A stretch of 64,000 bases of DNA from Burkholderiales bacterium (GTDB lineage Bacteria > Pseudomonadota > Gammaproteobacteria > Burkholderiales > SG8-39). The position numbers and the translations under genes are program-made. This document shows, piece by piece, positions 19,663 through 29,081 of the stretch (position 1 is its first letter; the number at the start of each line of letters is the position of its first letter). The stretch spans positions 1,550,001 to 1,614,000 of the forward strand of contig JAOSJV010000001.1 of NCBI GenBank assembly GCA_027493935.1, given 5' to 3'. Under the pieces are notes generated by a model. That model saw nothing but the letters and a program-made list of their open reading frames with translations. It was not told the DNA's origin and did no database searches.

Positions 19663-20983
19663 TTACCGGCTCGAGGCGGCGCTCGCGGTCGCGAGCTTGG
19701 GCAGCTCACCGGTCCATTCGTAGGCGACCGTACCGGGCGGGTGCTTGTACCAGCCCGGATCCGTGTAATCGTTGCGCGCGAGACCCTCGCGCACCTTCAC
19801 GACCGTCAACATGCCGCCCATCTCGATCGCGCCGAACGGGCCGGTACCGGTCAGCATCGGCAGCGTGTTGTCCGGAAGCGGCATCTCCATCTCGCCCATG
19901 TCGGCCATACCCCGCTCGCCCATGACCATGTAGTCGGGCACGAGATTCATGACGCGCTGCGTAATGCCGCGGGGATCGACACCGATCATGGTCGGTACGT
20001 CATGGCCCATCGCGTTCATCGTGTGGTGCGACTTGTGGCAGTGGAAGGCCCAGTCGCCGGGATCGGTCGCGTCGAACTCGATTGCGCGCATCTGGCCGAC
20101 GGCGAGGTCTGCCGTCACCTCGGGCCAGCGGGACCGGGGCTCGGTCCAGCCGCCGTCGGTCCCCGTCACGACGAACTCGTGCCCGTGCAGGTGGATCGGA
20201 TGGTTGGTCATGGTCAGGTTGCCCATGCGGATGCGCACGCGATCGCCTTTTCGACACACGATGTGGTCGATCCCGGGAAAGACCCGGCTGTTCCACGTCC
20301 ACAGATTGAAGTCGAGCATGGTGGCCACTTTCGGAGTGCGGCTCCCGGGCTCGATGTCGAACGCATTGATGAGGAACACGAAGTCCCGGTCGACCTTCAT
20401 GACCGAGGGGTTGCGTGGATGGGTGATCCAGAACCCCATCATCCCCATCGCCATCTGCAGCATCTCGTCGGCGTGCGGGTGGTACATGAAAGTGCCAGGG
20501 CGCTTGGCCTCGAACTCGTAGACGTAGGTCTTGCCTGGCGGGATCTGCGGCTGGGTGAGCCCGCCGACGCCGTCCATGCCGTTCGGCAGCCGCTGGCCGT
20601 GCCAGTGAATCGTCGTGTGCTCGGGCAAGCGGTTGGTCACGAAGATCCGCACGCGATCGCCTTCGACGACCTCGATCGTCGGGCCCGGGGACTGGCCGTT
20701 GTAGCCCCATAGGTTCGCCTTCATGCCGGGCGCGATCTCGCGAACGACCGGCTCGGCGACGAGGTGGAACTCCTTCACGCCGTCTCGCATGCGCCAGGAG
20801 CGCGGTCCAGCCGTTCAGCGTCACGACCGGCTGGTACGGGCGGCCATTGGGCGGAGCGAGCGGCGGCTGGGTCGCCGCGCTCGACTGGAGGACCGGTTCG
20901 GGAAGCGCGGCAAGCGCGGCGCGTGAGACCGCCGCGGCGCCGATCGCCGCCCCCGCGGAGATGAACATTCTGCGTGAGAACAT
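19663..20983 (-). CDS. Multicopper oxidase, CopA/laccase type (frameshifted)
   Basis: Exported oxidase, probably converting Cu(I) to less toxic Cu(II). The N-terminus has a Tat-like signal (SRRMFISAGAAIGAAAVS). All four copper motifs are present in order: HWHGQR, HPHADEM, HPIHLHGHEF and HCHKSHHTMNAM, the last with the type-1 copper Cys, His and Met. About 440 residues. The frame is interrupted near 20806: LNGWT resumes as MRDGVKEFHLVAEPV one base out, so a sequencing indel is likely. A Met-rich stretch near the end (MVMGERGMADMGEMEM) resembles the methionine loops of copper oxidases. Confidence 0.9.
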
Positions 20984-21004
20984 CGTTCGGTTTCCTCGTC
21001 CGGT

Positions 21005-22423
21005 TCAGTGGGGGCCGCCGCTCGCGGCCGCCGTGGGCGTCGCCCGGCGCCGGGCGGCGGATCGCGCCCCCCCGCCCACGCCGAAGAGCGCGGCCTGCAA
21101 ATCGGTCTCGGCGAGCCAGTACTCGCGCGTCGCCTCGATCGCGGCGCTCACTGCGCTCACCTGCGCGCGCGCGTCGGCGAGCAGCTCGAACACGCTGATG
21201 AGCATTCCGTTGTAGCGGAGCTGGTTCTCATCCGAGATCCTCTTGCGGAGCGGGACGATCTCGTCGCGGTAGTGCTTCGCCGCGTCGTAAGTGCTGCGGT
21301 ACGCCGCGTACGCCTCGCGCAGTTCCGACTGCGCGTCGACCGCCGCCTGCGTGATGCGGCTCACGGCCTGCATGTAGAGCGCCTCGGCCTGCGCCACCCG
21401 GGCCGTCCCGAAGTCGAACAGCGGGATCTCGATGCGGAAGTCCCAGCCATACGCGAAGGGCTCGCCGTTCTCCGCGGTTCGCGCGCGCCCGACCTCGAAC
21501 GCGTTTACGAAGCGCGTCGCCTGCACGAGCCCGAGGGATCGGGCAAGGCTGTCCGCGTCGCGCCTGGCCGCGCGGATGTCGAGGCGCTCATCGGGCGCGA
21601 TCGCTGCCACGTCCGCGGGCGATTTCGGGGCGGCGGGCGGATCGGGAAGCCGCTCGGGCAACCGGTAGCCCGCGTCGGCGCCTTCGAGCCCCATCAGACG
21701 AGTGAGGCGCTCGCGCGCGGCGTTCGCCGCAAGGCTCGCGCGGGCGTAGGCCGCAGTCGCCTCCGCGTAGAACACCTGTTCGCGCATCTGCGTGAGGCGA
21801 GGGAAGTTGCCTGCGGCGGCCATCCGCCGCGCGAGCTCGGCGCTCGCCTCGGCCGAGGCCTGCACCTGCGCCATGTAGCGCACCGCCTCCTGCGCGGACA
21901 CGGCCTCGACCCATGCGCGCCGCGTGTCGTAGGCGACTTGGATCGTCGCCCGGGCGACGTCGGCCTGCACGCGCGCGAAGCGGCTCGACTCGAGCTGGTA
22001 GCGCAGCGGCAGGGTGAGAATCTCGAGGACCCCGATGCCGATCGATTGCTCGATATCCGCGACATCGTTGCCGCGCTTGGTGCGGAGCGATGCGATGCGG
22101 ATCGCGGGAAAGCGCCCTGCAGCGACCACGTCGGCCTCGGCGATGCCGAGCTCGTTGTACGTGGCCTGCAGGCCGGGGTTGTGGACGAGCGCGACCTGCA
22201 CGGCGTCCTCGGCGCTGAGCGGCTGCATGAGCTTCGCGCGAACGAGCTTCGTTGCCTCCGCGCGTTCGGCGTCGGTACGCTGCCACCGGGGCTGCGCGCC
22301 GACGGCCCGTTGCGCGGTCTGCTCCACGGAGCCGAAGCCGCCGTCGGTCGAGAAGGTGGCGCAGCCCGCGAGCGCGAGCATCGCGAGTGGCGCCGACAGG
22401 CGTTTAGTTCGATTGGCTGCCAT
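21005..22423 (-). CDS. TolC-family outer-membrane lipoprotein
   Basis: A 472-residue protein with a lipoprotein signal (LAMLALAGCATF; lipobox LAGC) and two TolC-type helical repeats. The first begins EDAVQVALVHNPGLQATYNELGIA, the second DIRAARRDADSLARSLGL. It differs from the cusC product at 17452, so the cluster carries two outer-membrane channel proteins. This type is common upstream of copper oxidases. The preferred start is ATG 22423, directly before the lipoprotein signal. It overlaps the next upstream gene by 20 bases. The partner pump is not evident. Confidence 0.85.
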   Translation of the reverse strand: MAANRTKRLSAPLAMLALAGCATFSTDGGFGSVEQTAQRAVGAQPRWQRTDAERAEATKLVRAKLMQPLSAEDAVQVALVHNPGLQATYNELGIAEADVVAAGRFPAIRIASLRTKRGNDVADIEQSIGIGVLEILTLPLRYQLESSRFARVQADVARATIQVAYDTRRAWVEAVSAQEAVRYMAQVQASAEASAELARRMAAAGNFPRLTQMREQVFYAEATAAYARASLAANAARERLTRLMGLEGADAGYRLPERLPDPPAAPKSPADVAAIAPDERLDIRAARRDADSLARSLGLVQATRFVNAFEVGRARTAENGEPFAYGWDFRIEIPLFDFGTARVAQAEALYMQAVSRITQAAVDAQSELREAYAAYRSTYDAAKHYRDEIVPLRKRISDENQLRYNGMLISVFELLADARAQVSAVSAAIEATREYWLAETDLQAALFGVGGGARSAARRRATPTAAASGGPH

Positions 22424-22730
22424 TGCGCGGCATCTCCATTTCCTTGCGGGGCGATTGCGGGGCCGAGCGCGCAGCGGGTGGCGCGGCCGGCGGGCGGGCG
22501 CGTAGCGCGCCCATGTGGCCACCGACGCGCCCGACGGTGTTGTTCAGCTCGCGCCAGGCGCCAAGCGGCTCCTCGGCATACGGCCGATATCGCTCAAACG
22601 GCGAGTGGTACGCGGGGATGGGACCCGGCGGGGCCGGGTCCGCCGAAGTGCGCTGGGCGGCTTCCTGCGCAACAGCCGCAGCCGCGGCGGCGCAGGCGAG
22701 CGCTGCCGCAATGAGTCTCCTGGCAAACAT
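22404..22730 (-). CDS. Small exported Pro/Ala-rich protein
   Basis: A 108-residue protein. Its signal peptide (LIAAALACAAAAAAVA) is followed by a short mature region with FERYRPYAEEPLGAWRELNNTVGRVGGHM and a Pro/Arg-rich tail. The sequence around YRPYAEEP and WRELNNTV is well formed and resembles small unnamed proteins encoded next to copper TolC lipoproteins. It overlaps that gene, so the two are probably co-translated. No enzymatic motif is visible. Confidence 0.6.
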   Translation of the reverse strand: MFARRLIAAALACAAAAAAVAQEAAQRTSADPAPPGPIPAYHSPFERYRPYAEEPLGAWRELNNTVGRVGGHMGALRARPPAAPPAARSAPQSPRKEMEMPRNGSQSN

Positions 22731-22853
22731 CGAATCCGAGCTCCATGCACGAGGCGGCGCCGGCGGCGGCCGATGCCGGCCTCAATTCGACAAGGGGGAA
22801 CTCACGCGCAAACGCCGCAGGCCGCGCCTGCGCGCATCAACGCGCGAAGAGCC

Positions 22854-23210
22854 TCAGAGCACCGCGAGAGGCGGGCGCTTGGGCAGCTCGGAGATGAAGC
22901 TCGGGAGGGGATCGAGCGCGATCGGCTCGATGTGGGGCGACGGTGGACCGAACAGTGCCGGTATCGCGAGCGGCATTGCGGCCGAGAGATGGTGGCAGCA
23001 ATCCTGCGCGGGCGCGGGCAGTTCGGTGGAGGAATCACCGGAAGCGTCACCGCCCTGGAGGACCTCGGGCGCCGCAGCGGGGCCATGCGCGTGCGTGCTC
23101 GTCCCATGTCCGACGCCCGGCTTCTCGGCGCACTTGGTGGCGAGAGCGGTTGCGGCGATCCCCTGCAGGGGCAGCCACAGGCACAGGAACAGGACGAGCA
23201 GACGCTTCAC
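22854..23210 (-). CDS. Small exported His/Cys protein (DUF2946-like)
   Basis: A 118-residue protein starting at GTG 23210. Its signal peptide (LLVLFLCLWLPLQGIAATALA) is followed by a mature part with KCAEKPGVGHGTSTHAHG and QDCCHHLSAAMP, candidate metal-binding Cys/His groups. The layout matches DUF2946-type proteins of copper clusters. It probably begins the downstream operon (22730-8682). Function is inferred only as copper binding. Confidence 0.6.
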   Translation of the reverse strand: MKRLLVLFLCLWLPLQGIAATALATKCAEKPGVGHGTSTHAHGPAAAPEVLQGGDASGDSSTELPAPAQDCCHHLSAAMPLAIPALFGPPSPHIEPIALDPLPSFISELPKRPPLAVL

Positions 23211-23496
23211 CGGATTACGCGGTAGGACACATTGTTCGGGCCGGACTCTAACGCATTGCAGACCGCGGGGCAATGCGGAAGTTCCGCAGGACTCATCCTG
23301 GCCGGGAGCGGTCGTGCCGGAATTCACGGGAGGCCGACGGCCGGCGCATCCGCGCCAGCGCCGGAAGCATGCAGATCGCGATCATGTGATGTACGTAAAA
23401 TCGACGGGATGGCGCACAGCGGTGTCGCGGAAAGCGCGACGCGCGGATCCCGACGACGCACCACCATTCTGCCCGCCATTGCGCAGGGGAACGATG

Positions 23497-23840
23497 CTAC
23501 GACGTCGCTGGCGGCCAGAAGGTCTCCGGCGTAGCCTCGGAACGCGTGCGGATCAGGTACAGCTTCTCGATCGGCACGACAGCGACCACGCCATCGCCCG
23601 GCAGCCCGGTGTGAGCCTCCTCCATGATCGCCGAGGCAATCGCCTCGACCTCGTCCTTCCTGGTGAAGATCTCCACTCTGACTTCATCGTTCAACCAGTT
23701 TGGTGCAAAAAGTTGTGATACTCCCCGAATCCCTTGACCTTGGTCACGTTAAGGCGCTCGACCCCTAGTCCCTCCAGCTTCTTTTCGACGACCTGCAGCT
23801 TGTCGCTCGGAAAATTTGCAATGATCAGCCTTGCGTCCAT
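23497..23840 (-). CDS. PII-like protein (PII-NG type, frameshifted)
   Basis: From ATG 23840 the protein begins MDARLIIANFPSDKLQVVEK and is a ferredoxin-like fold of the PII/CutA type. After GVERLNVTKVKGFGEYHNF the frame is lost at a run of five A (23707-23711). With one more base it continues FAPNWLNDEVRVEIFTRKDEVEA and ends IEKLYLIRTRSEATPETF. The total of ~114 residues matches PII proteins. The group often called PII-NG is known to neighbour heavy-metal RND pumps, exactly as here. A regulatory role on the CusA pump or its expression is inferred. Confidence 0.75.
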
Positions 23841-23981
23841 GATGGTTCTCCTCTCGTCATTCCCCCTTCACTCCGCGGCCCTCGGGACGAACATCGTTGT
23901 GGTGAGCAGGATTGTCGTGCGATCCGCCGGTGTTTGAACTCGAGCCCAGGCGAGGGCCTTCACCTGCCCGAATACCTAGCC

Positions 23982-24802
23982 CTAGCGCCTCCCGCCGAGC
24001 ACACGCTCGATGATCGGCGCGATGTAGTCGGCGGGCCGCGCACCGACGACGACCTCCGTCGCGCCGGTCCGGTTGCTACGGATCAGCGTGGTCGGCGTGC
24101 CCGACATCCGCACCGCGACGGCATCCGCCAGGTCTTCATCGACACGCTTCGCAATCGCGGGGTCGGTCAGGCACCTGGCGAATGCCGCGCCGTTCAGACC
24201 CAGGCGCGCCGCCAGCGCGGCTTCGGAATGCTCCGCCGGCAGGCTGGCGCCGTTGGACCGCGTGTGCTCGAAGATCGCGTCTGAATACTTCCAAAACATC
24301 TCGTTTCCTCCGAGCTTCCCGGCGCATTCGCTCGCGATGGCTTCCCGTCGCGCGGCCGGATTGTGGAACTCGAGCGGCAGGTGGCGATAAACCCAGTTGA
24401 CCCGGTCGCCGAATTTCCGCGTGAGCTCGCCCAGCGTGGGGTGGAAACGCTTGCAATACGGACACTCGAAGTCGAAGTACTCGATGATCGACACCTCGGC
24501 CGCAGCGTTCCCGCGCATGTGGTCGCGGCTGCGCGACACCGGTCTCGCGGCCCCGACCCGGTCGCGTAGCGCCGACTCGCGCTGCTCTTCCGCGGCCTGC
24601 TGGGCCGCCCGCTGGCGATTGACGACGCGCGTGATCGCTACCTCCACCGCGCGATCCAGCACGCCGTCGGTCTCAAGCTTGCGCACGATCGCATTACCAG
24701 CGCAGGATCGGGTTCGGCCGCGGACCGTGCAGCCGGCTCGGCGGCATGCGCCGGCAGCATCGCCGTCGCGGCGACAAGAAACATACCGATGAGGTTCTTC
24801 AT
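23982..24802 (-). CDS. DsbA-family thiol oxidoreductase (frameshifted)
   Basis: An exported protein. Its signal peptide (MKNLIGMFLVAATAMLPAHA) is followed by a helical linker and a DsbA/BdbD-type thioredoxin domain. SIIEYFDFECPYCKRFHP carries the CxxC active site (CPYC). GTPTTLIRSN has the cis-proline loop. It would form or shuffle disulfides in periplasmic copper proteins. The frame changes once near 24690, between the signal region and RKLETDGVLDRAVEVAI, probably by an indel. It belongs to the minus-strand copper cluster, next to another thiol protein (25425). Confidence 0.8.
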
Positions 24803-24848
24803 GGGGAATCCTATGGCGTTAGGCGCAGTGATCGAATGCGGCGACGGA

Positions 24849-25151
24849 TCAGGGTTTATCGGGTGCAGCCCGAGCCGACGGGACGTCCTTGGTGGCGGCC
24901 CGGGCGATTCCCTTGCTGCCGCGCCCCATGCACAGCCCCGCCGCGCACATCGCGACGCACGGCAGTACACCGACGACCAGCGACGAGAGACCCGCGGCGA
25001 CCAGCCAGTCCCAGCTCAGGAGGACGCCCGTTGAAACGCCCGCGAGCGCCAATCCGAGGATGGCCGTTCGGAGAGCGAGGCGGCCATCCAGGGTAAGCCA
25101 GCGCAGCGCGGTCGCGGACGGGGCTGCGGCGAGTCTTCGGATGTTTTCCAT
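24849..25151 (-). CDS. Small inner-membrane protein
   Basis: A 100-residue protein with two hydrophobic segments (LRTAILGLALAGVSTGVLL and LVAAGLSSLVVGVLPCVAMC) and three cysteines in PCVAMCAAGLCMGR. This resembles small membrane proteins that accompany thioredoxin-like genes in mercury and copper clusters. A start at ATG 25151 is preferred because the upstream frame lacks sense. No function can be assigned. Confidence 0.5.
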   Translation of the reverse strand: MENIRRLAAAPSATALRWLTLDGRLALRTAILGLALAGVSTGVLLSWDWLVAAGLSSLVVGVLPCVAMCAAGLCMGRGSKGIARAATKDVPSARAAPDKP

Positions 25152-25424
25152 TGGAACTGCTCCTTCAGTGGTGAGAGGGGCGAGCGAATTCGCCGGCGTA
25201 GCGGAAGTGCGAATGCATTCGCCCGAATCGCTGAGAAACGTGTCCCGGAGGCCATCGTCCACGATCCCCGCGGCACGTTCGGGTCGACCGCCGAACTCGC
25301 CGCGGACGGGAATGGAGCAGCCACACCGTCCGCGACGAACCCGCTCCCAAGATCGCGTCTCGTCCACATGGCTCTTCTCCGGTATTCGCACGCGCACGCC
25401 GACCGGCAGGCGGATCGCGTGCGG

Positions 25425-25737
25425 CTATTTCCCTTTCGATCCGGCGATCCGGATCCGAAGAAAGTCGATCGCGGCCGGGCTGTCCCATTCGGCCGGTCCG
25501 AGCAGGCGCCCGATCTCCTTGCCGTCGCGGTCGATGAGCACGCTGGTCGGAATCGCGGCCGAGCGGACCGCGGCGCTCGCCTCGCCCTGGTCGTCGCTGT
25601 AGATGCGCAGGGCCGTTACGCCGGTCTCGCTGTAGAACGCGCGCACCTTGGGCGCGCCCCCCACGCTCGATCGAGATCGCGAGCACTGCGAAGTCGGATC
25701 CGCCGAGCCTCATTTGCAGCCGGTCGAGCGAGGGCAA
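25425..25737 (-). pseudogene. TlpA/redoxin-like protein, truncated by ISCR-like end
   Basis: The minus strand carries the last ~100 residues of a TlpA-type thioredoxin-fold protein: LPSLDRLQMRLGGSDFAVLAISIE, then APKVRAFYSETGVTALRIYSD and IPTSVLIDRDGKEIGRLLG. The CxxC-bearing N-terminal half is missing because the ISCR-like end begins at 25738. A single-base shift near 25655 is also present. The gene was the upstream member of the copper cluster, and its truncation marks the right edge of module 2. Confidence 0.75.
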
Positions 25738-25964
25738 CGAATAGGAATTTCAAACCACCCTTTTCCCCATGCGCGACTCTATCGCCGGCGCGGCCGAGCG
25801 TCGAATCACGCGCGTGTCTGGTGAAAACTCCTCCGCCCGCGATGCCCGGGGAGCCCTGAATCGACCGGAATGGCCTCACGCCGAGGTCGTTTGAGCGCTT
25901 TGCGCGAGCACGGGCCGGGCCGCATCGCCGGCCCCGTTGCACAACCGTTCCTTGAGTTTCAGGC
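25738..25964. mobile_element. Solo oriIS end of ISCR/IS91-like element
   Basis: These 227 bases match the left end of the other copies, from CGAATAGGAATTTC to the last codons of the transposase. They contain the non-coding 3' tail and oriIS region but almost no transposase. Similarity stops after 25964 and is replaced by the 3' part of an unrelated gene. It shows that the ori-side end is retained even when the rest of the element is lost. Confidence 0.88.
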
Positions 25965-26330
25965 ATCGCCCGGGCGCTCGAGGCGGCCGCCCCCGTCATC
26001 GCGCGGCAGGTCGAGGCGGGCGAGCGCCAGGCCGAGCTCGAGCGGCGGCAATGGGAGGAAGCGGAGCGGCAGCGGCGCCGGGAAGAGGCGGCGCGGCGGC
26101 GCGCGGAAGCGCTTAAGGAGAGCCGGGCGGAGCTCGCGGCGATCATCGATCACTGGGCCGAGGCGAAGCGCGTCGAGGCGTTCTTCGAGGATGCCGGGCG
26201 GCGTGCCGCGAGCCTGGAGGCAGGGGCGTCGAGCGCCATGGTCGAGCGCCTGGAGCGGGCCCGGAAACTCCTCGGCGGCGTGGATGCCCTCGAGCGGTTC
26301 CGGTCGTGGAAGGCCCCGGAGGAGCGCTAG
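25965..26330 (+). pseudogene. C-terminal part of a coiled-coil protein
   Basis: A plus-strand frame open from the ISCR junction to a stop at 26330 encodes about 121 residues. It is rich in charged helices (EAGERQAELERRQWEEAERQ) and then has ALKESRAELAAIIDHWAEAK and VEAFFEDAGRR, ending in DALERFRSWKAPEER. This is clearly coding-like and reads as the C-terminus of a longer alpha-helical protein whose front was replaced by the ISCR-like end. Family and function are unknown. Confidence 0.55.
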
Positions 26331-26503
26331 CCGCTTACAACCGACTCACCGCCCGCCGTCATAGGGGCGACTCGCCACACTTCAGCCGTAAGGTGGCGAG
26401 TCGGGTACGCTACTTGAGGCCGCATCGGGCTGCATACGCCATGACGGCTGCTTTGCCGAAACCAGTCGTTCAACAGCGCTATCGACCCAAAGCAGGCAAC
26501 TCC

Positions 26504-26923
26504 CTATCGCATGGGCACTGTGCTGCGCTGACCCTTGTCGACGATCACAAACTCCAGAAACACCAATCTTTCGGTGGTACTCGGGTTTCTATGTGCGTGA
26601 ACTGTCCCTGGCCGAACGTGCAGGCTCTCGCCAGGCTTGAGATTGACGGCCTCCTTTCCCTCCTCCTGCCAGACCCCCTTGCCCTCGAGCACGTAGAACA
26701 CGACATGTGAGGGGTGGTAATGCTTCGGATTCTGCCCGCCCGGAGCGTACGTCGTATGGAGCACGCGAAACTCTTTTCCAGGCATCGTTGGGTCATCAAA
26801 GACGTGCCGGGCGACAGCGGTGATCCCTTCGCGCTCCCCGTGGGCTCCGGCCAGTGCCTGCGCATCGGCGATAGCTGGAGCCAAGACGGTAGCGCACATC
26901 ATGAGCGTGGTTCGCATGGGCAT
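26504..26923 (-). CDS. Exported cupin protein
   Basis: A 139-residue protein with a signal peptide (TTLMMCATVLAPAIADA) and one cupin barrel. The metal-binding motif 1 is YAPGGQNPKHYHPSHVVFYVLEG (two His, downstream Glu). Motif 2 is PGESLHVRPGTVHAHRNP (His). It probably binds a metal and acts as a small oxidoreductase, isomerase or sensor in the periplasm. It is divergent from the LysR gene at 27025, which suggests LysR control. Confidence 0.8.
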   Translation of the reverse strand: MPMRTTLMMCATVLAPAIADAQALAGAHGEREGITAVARHVFDDPTMPGKEFRVLHTTYAPGGQNPKHYHPSHVVFYVLEGKGVWQEEGKEAVNLKPGESLHVRPGTVHAHRNPSTTERLVFLEFVIVDKGQRSTVPMR

Positions 26924-27024
26924 TACTCCTTCGATTGGGTGGTGGTAACGCAGCGCAGCTTAGCAAGTGGCTATACTCCAGTTATCAAAAGTTGGCTTTC
27001 CGCTATACCCAATCAGTAATAGCG

Positions 27025-28006
27025 ATGCGCGCCGTAGACATCACCCGGCGTATAACGTTGCGCGAGCTTCGCTTGTTCGTCACGGCCGCGCGTTCGGGAA
27101 GCATGTCGAAGGCAGCGAGTGACATCGGCCTCACCCAACCTGCGCTGTCAAGATGCATAACCGAGCTCGAGAGAACCTTGGGCGTGTTGTTGTTCGACCG
27201 GACAAATCGAGGAATCTCCCCGACCCCGCATGGGGGAGGTGCTCCTCCGCCGCGCGACGGGCGTCTTGGAAGAGCTCCGCCACGCCGTCGACGAGTTGCG
27301 GTCTCTCTCCGGCGCGAGCGGCGGCGACCTGCGCATTGGCGGTACGCCCACGATGTGTGCTGGGCTAGTGCCCGCCATCATGAACAGCGTACTGGGCGAT
27401 CACCCACAGTTTCGGTTTGAGGTCGCCGAGCTCGACGCAAGGAAATTGACTGACGAGCTGGCTGCAAGGTCGGTCGATATCGGCATAGGCGCGCAACACG
27501 CCGCGGGGGACGCCGACGGATTGGTATTTGAGGAGCTGTTTGCCGATCGGCTTTTCATCGTCGCAGCCGCGCGCCATCCGCTGGTTAGCAAACGATCGAT
27601 CAAGTTGGAGGACGTCGCGCGCATGCAGTGGGTGCTACCGGGAGCAGATGCGCCGGTAACCGTGCAACTCAGGAACGAATTCCGCAAGCGCGGTTTAACT
27701 CTCTCGGAGACAGCCGTGACGACGATGTCCATTTCTGTTCGGTATAACCTTATCGGCAGGAACAACTTCCTCACAGTCGTATACGGTTCTGCTCTTCGCC
27801 TGGGGAACGCCCCAGGGTTTGTACGCGTGCTTCCCATCGATCTGCCGGTAGGCATTTCCATCGGGATCCTTCGACCAAGAGGCCGAACATTGGCGCCGAG
27901 CGCGGAAGTCTTTGTTCAAGCGGCTCGGAGGGTGGCTCGTCAGGTGCGGTCACTGCGCGCCAAGGAATTGCAGCCCCAGAAGTCCGGACGGTCAGCCACC
28001 GAATGA
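27025..28006 (+). CDS. LysR-family transcriptional regulator (frameshifted)
   Basis: The N-terminal winged HTH is clear: ITLRELRLFVTAARSGSMSKAASD, then IGLTQPALSRCITELERTLG and LLFDRTNRGISPTPHG. One extra G in the run at 27232-27236 breaks the frame. Four G would continue EVLLRRATGVLEELRHAVDE into the standard effector domain, which ends near 28006. Total ~326 residues. It is divergent from the cupin gene with ~100 bases between, the usual LysR arrangement, and is predicted to regulate it. Confidence 0.85.
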
Positions 28007-28204
28007 CTGGTCCTGGCCAGATCAGCGAAGTCCACGAGCGTCCGGTTTGCTCAGGCGCATTGGCACAGCGACCACGACGCAGGAGCGTGAGCAAGAAGGC
28101 GCGGCGGGACGGCAAGTTGCTCGGAAGAGCGCAGCGGCGAGAGCGGGCTGCGGAGCCCTTTGGCTCCGCGCTCTTTCCTGCCGAGTACCTGGTGCGGAAC
28201 CAGG

Positions 28205-28279
28205 CTGTATCATTCAACGAGGGTGATCACCACCAAATCAAGCGCTTAACGCCCACATCTCGGGCGTTGAATGATACAG
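28205..28279. repeat. 15-bp perfect inverted repeat with 45-bp spacer
   Basis: CTGTATCATTCAACG (28205-28219) is repeated inverted as CGTTGAATGATACAG (28265-28279). It is AT-richer than its surroundings and lies just before a tRNA-Arg 3' fragment. A recombinase/excisionase site, a MITE-like end or a long-looped transcript hairpin are possible. No poly-T follows. Confidence 0.7.
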
Positions 28280-28330
28280 TTGTATGAACGTAAGTAGCTG
28301 ATCTACAAGAAGAAATTCACTTTTGGACGT

Positions 28331-28380
28331 ACCGCCTACGAACCAGGGGGTCGTGGGTTCAAATCCTGCCGGGCGCGCCA
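28331..28380 (+). tRNA. tRNA-Arg(ACG) 3' fragment (attachment-site-like)
   Basis: The sequence reproduces a tRNA from the anticodon arm to the CCA end: anticodon loop CTACGAA (ACG), variable region, T-arm GGGTTCAAATCC, acceptor strand GCCGGGCG and CCA. No 5' half (a GCGCCCG-type acceptor and D-arm) is found upstream. Integrative elements using tyrosine recombinases leave such 3' tRNA copies at their boundary, so this is read as an att remnant. It is not a functional tRNA. Confidence 0.75.
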
Positions 28381-28387
28381 GTCATTC

Positions 28388-28422
28388 AAGGCCTTAGCGA
28401 GAGCTAGGGCCTTTTCATTTTT
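28388..28422 (+). terminator. Rho-independent terminator after tRNA fragment
   Basis: AAGGCC-TTAGC pairs with GCTA-G-GGCCTT around a GAGA loop and is followed by TTCATTTTT. It is the terminator expected behind the original tRNA-Arg gene. Confidence 0.75.
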
Positions 28423-28527
28423 GGCCTTGCTATGCATTTGCTATAGCTGATTGGGGTTGTTTCTTCATCTGAGCGCACTTGTGGGTGACGACGCTACGAC
28501 AGGTGATACTTCGATGGGAATCCAGCC

Positions 28528-28983
28528 ATGGCGCAAAGACCAGCGCGGCTCACCGATCAGATCGAGATCCTCCGCCGGTACCTGCCGACTGCGCGGGCCA
28601 ACTTCAACCGCGCATACCGAGAGTCGTTCACCACCAGGCGTCGGGACTGTCCGTTCGCGCGCGAGCTGCAATACCTCCGCTTCAAACAGGCTTCACACCT
28701 GCTCAAGCTCACCGAGGCTTGTCTGGCTGAGCTGCGCCATCAGCGGGCGCTGTCACTTGCGCCGTTCCAGCCGGGCGACCCGATCCGCGTCTGCACCACC
28801 ATGAAGGGCCACAAGCCGGATCCGCGACGATATCTCGTGTTCGACGTCGAGTGGCGGAAGGGCGACAACTACATCTACGTCGTGCACGAACTCACGAAGC
28901 GGGGGAGCCTGCACAAGAGGCGCTGGCGGACGTGGCTCTGTCCCAGCAGCTGGATCTCGAATCGGCCCCGGGCGGCTCCTTGA
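28528..28983 (+). CDS. Hypothetical protein
   Basis: A 151-residue frame beginning MAQRPARLTDQIEILRRYLP. It has an Arg-rich N-terminal helical half and a beta-containing second half (KPDPRRYLVFDVEWRKGDNYIYVVHEL). Amino-acid use is plausible for a real protein. The last ~25 residues (RRWRTWLCPSSW) look out of frame. A one-base change near 28920 would give LADVALSQQLDLESAPGGS, which looks more natural. No family is recognised. Confidence 0.45.
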   Translation: MAQRPARLTDQIEILRRYLPTARANFNRAYRESFTTRRRDCPFARELQYLRFKQASHLLKLTEACLAELRHQRALSLAPFQPGDPIRVCTTMKGHKPDPRRYLVFDVEWRKGDNYIYVVHELTKRGSLHKRRWRTWLCPSSWISNRPRAAP

Positions 28984-29081
28984 CGGAACTGCCGAGGGTC
29001 GATTCCGAGATTACCGCGATCAGGAAGCCATGCGGGGCCCTGCCCGGGCAAACGAGCTCGAGGCTACCAGATGTGCCTACG

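Noticed and set aside
28331..28380. A functional tRNA-Arg gene
   Set aside because: The 5' half and D-arm are missing.
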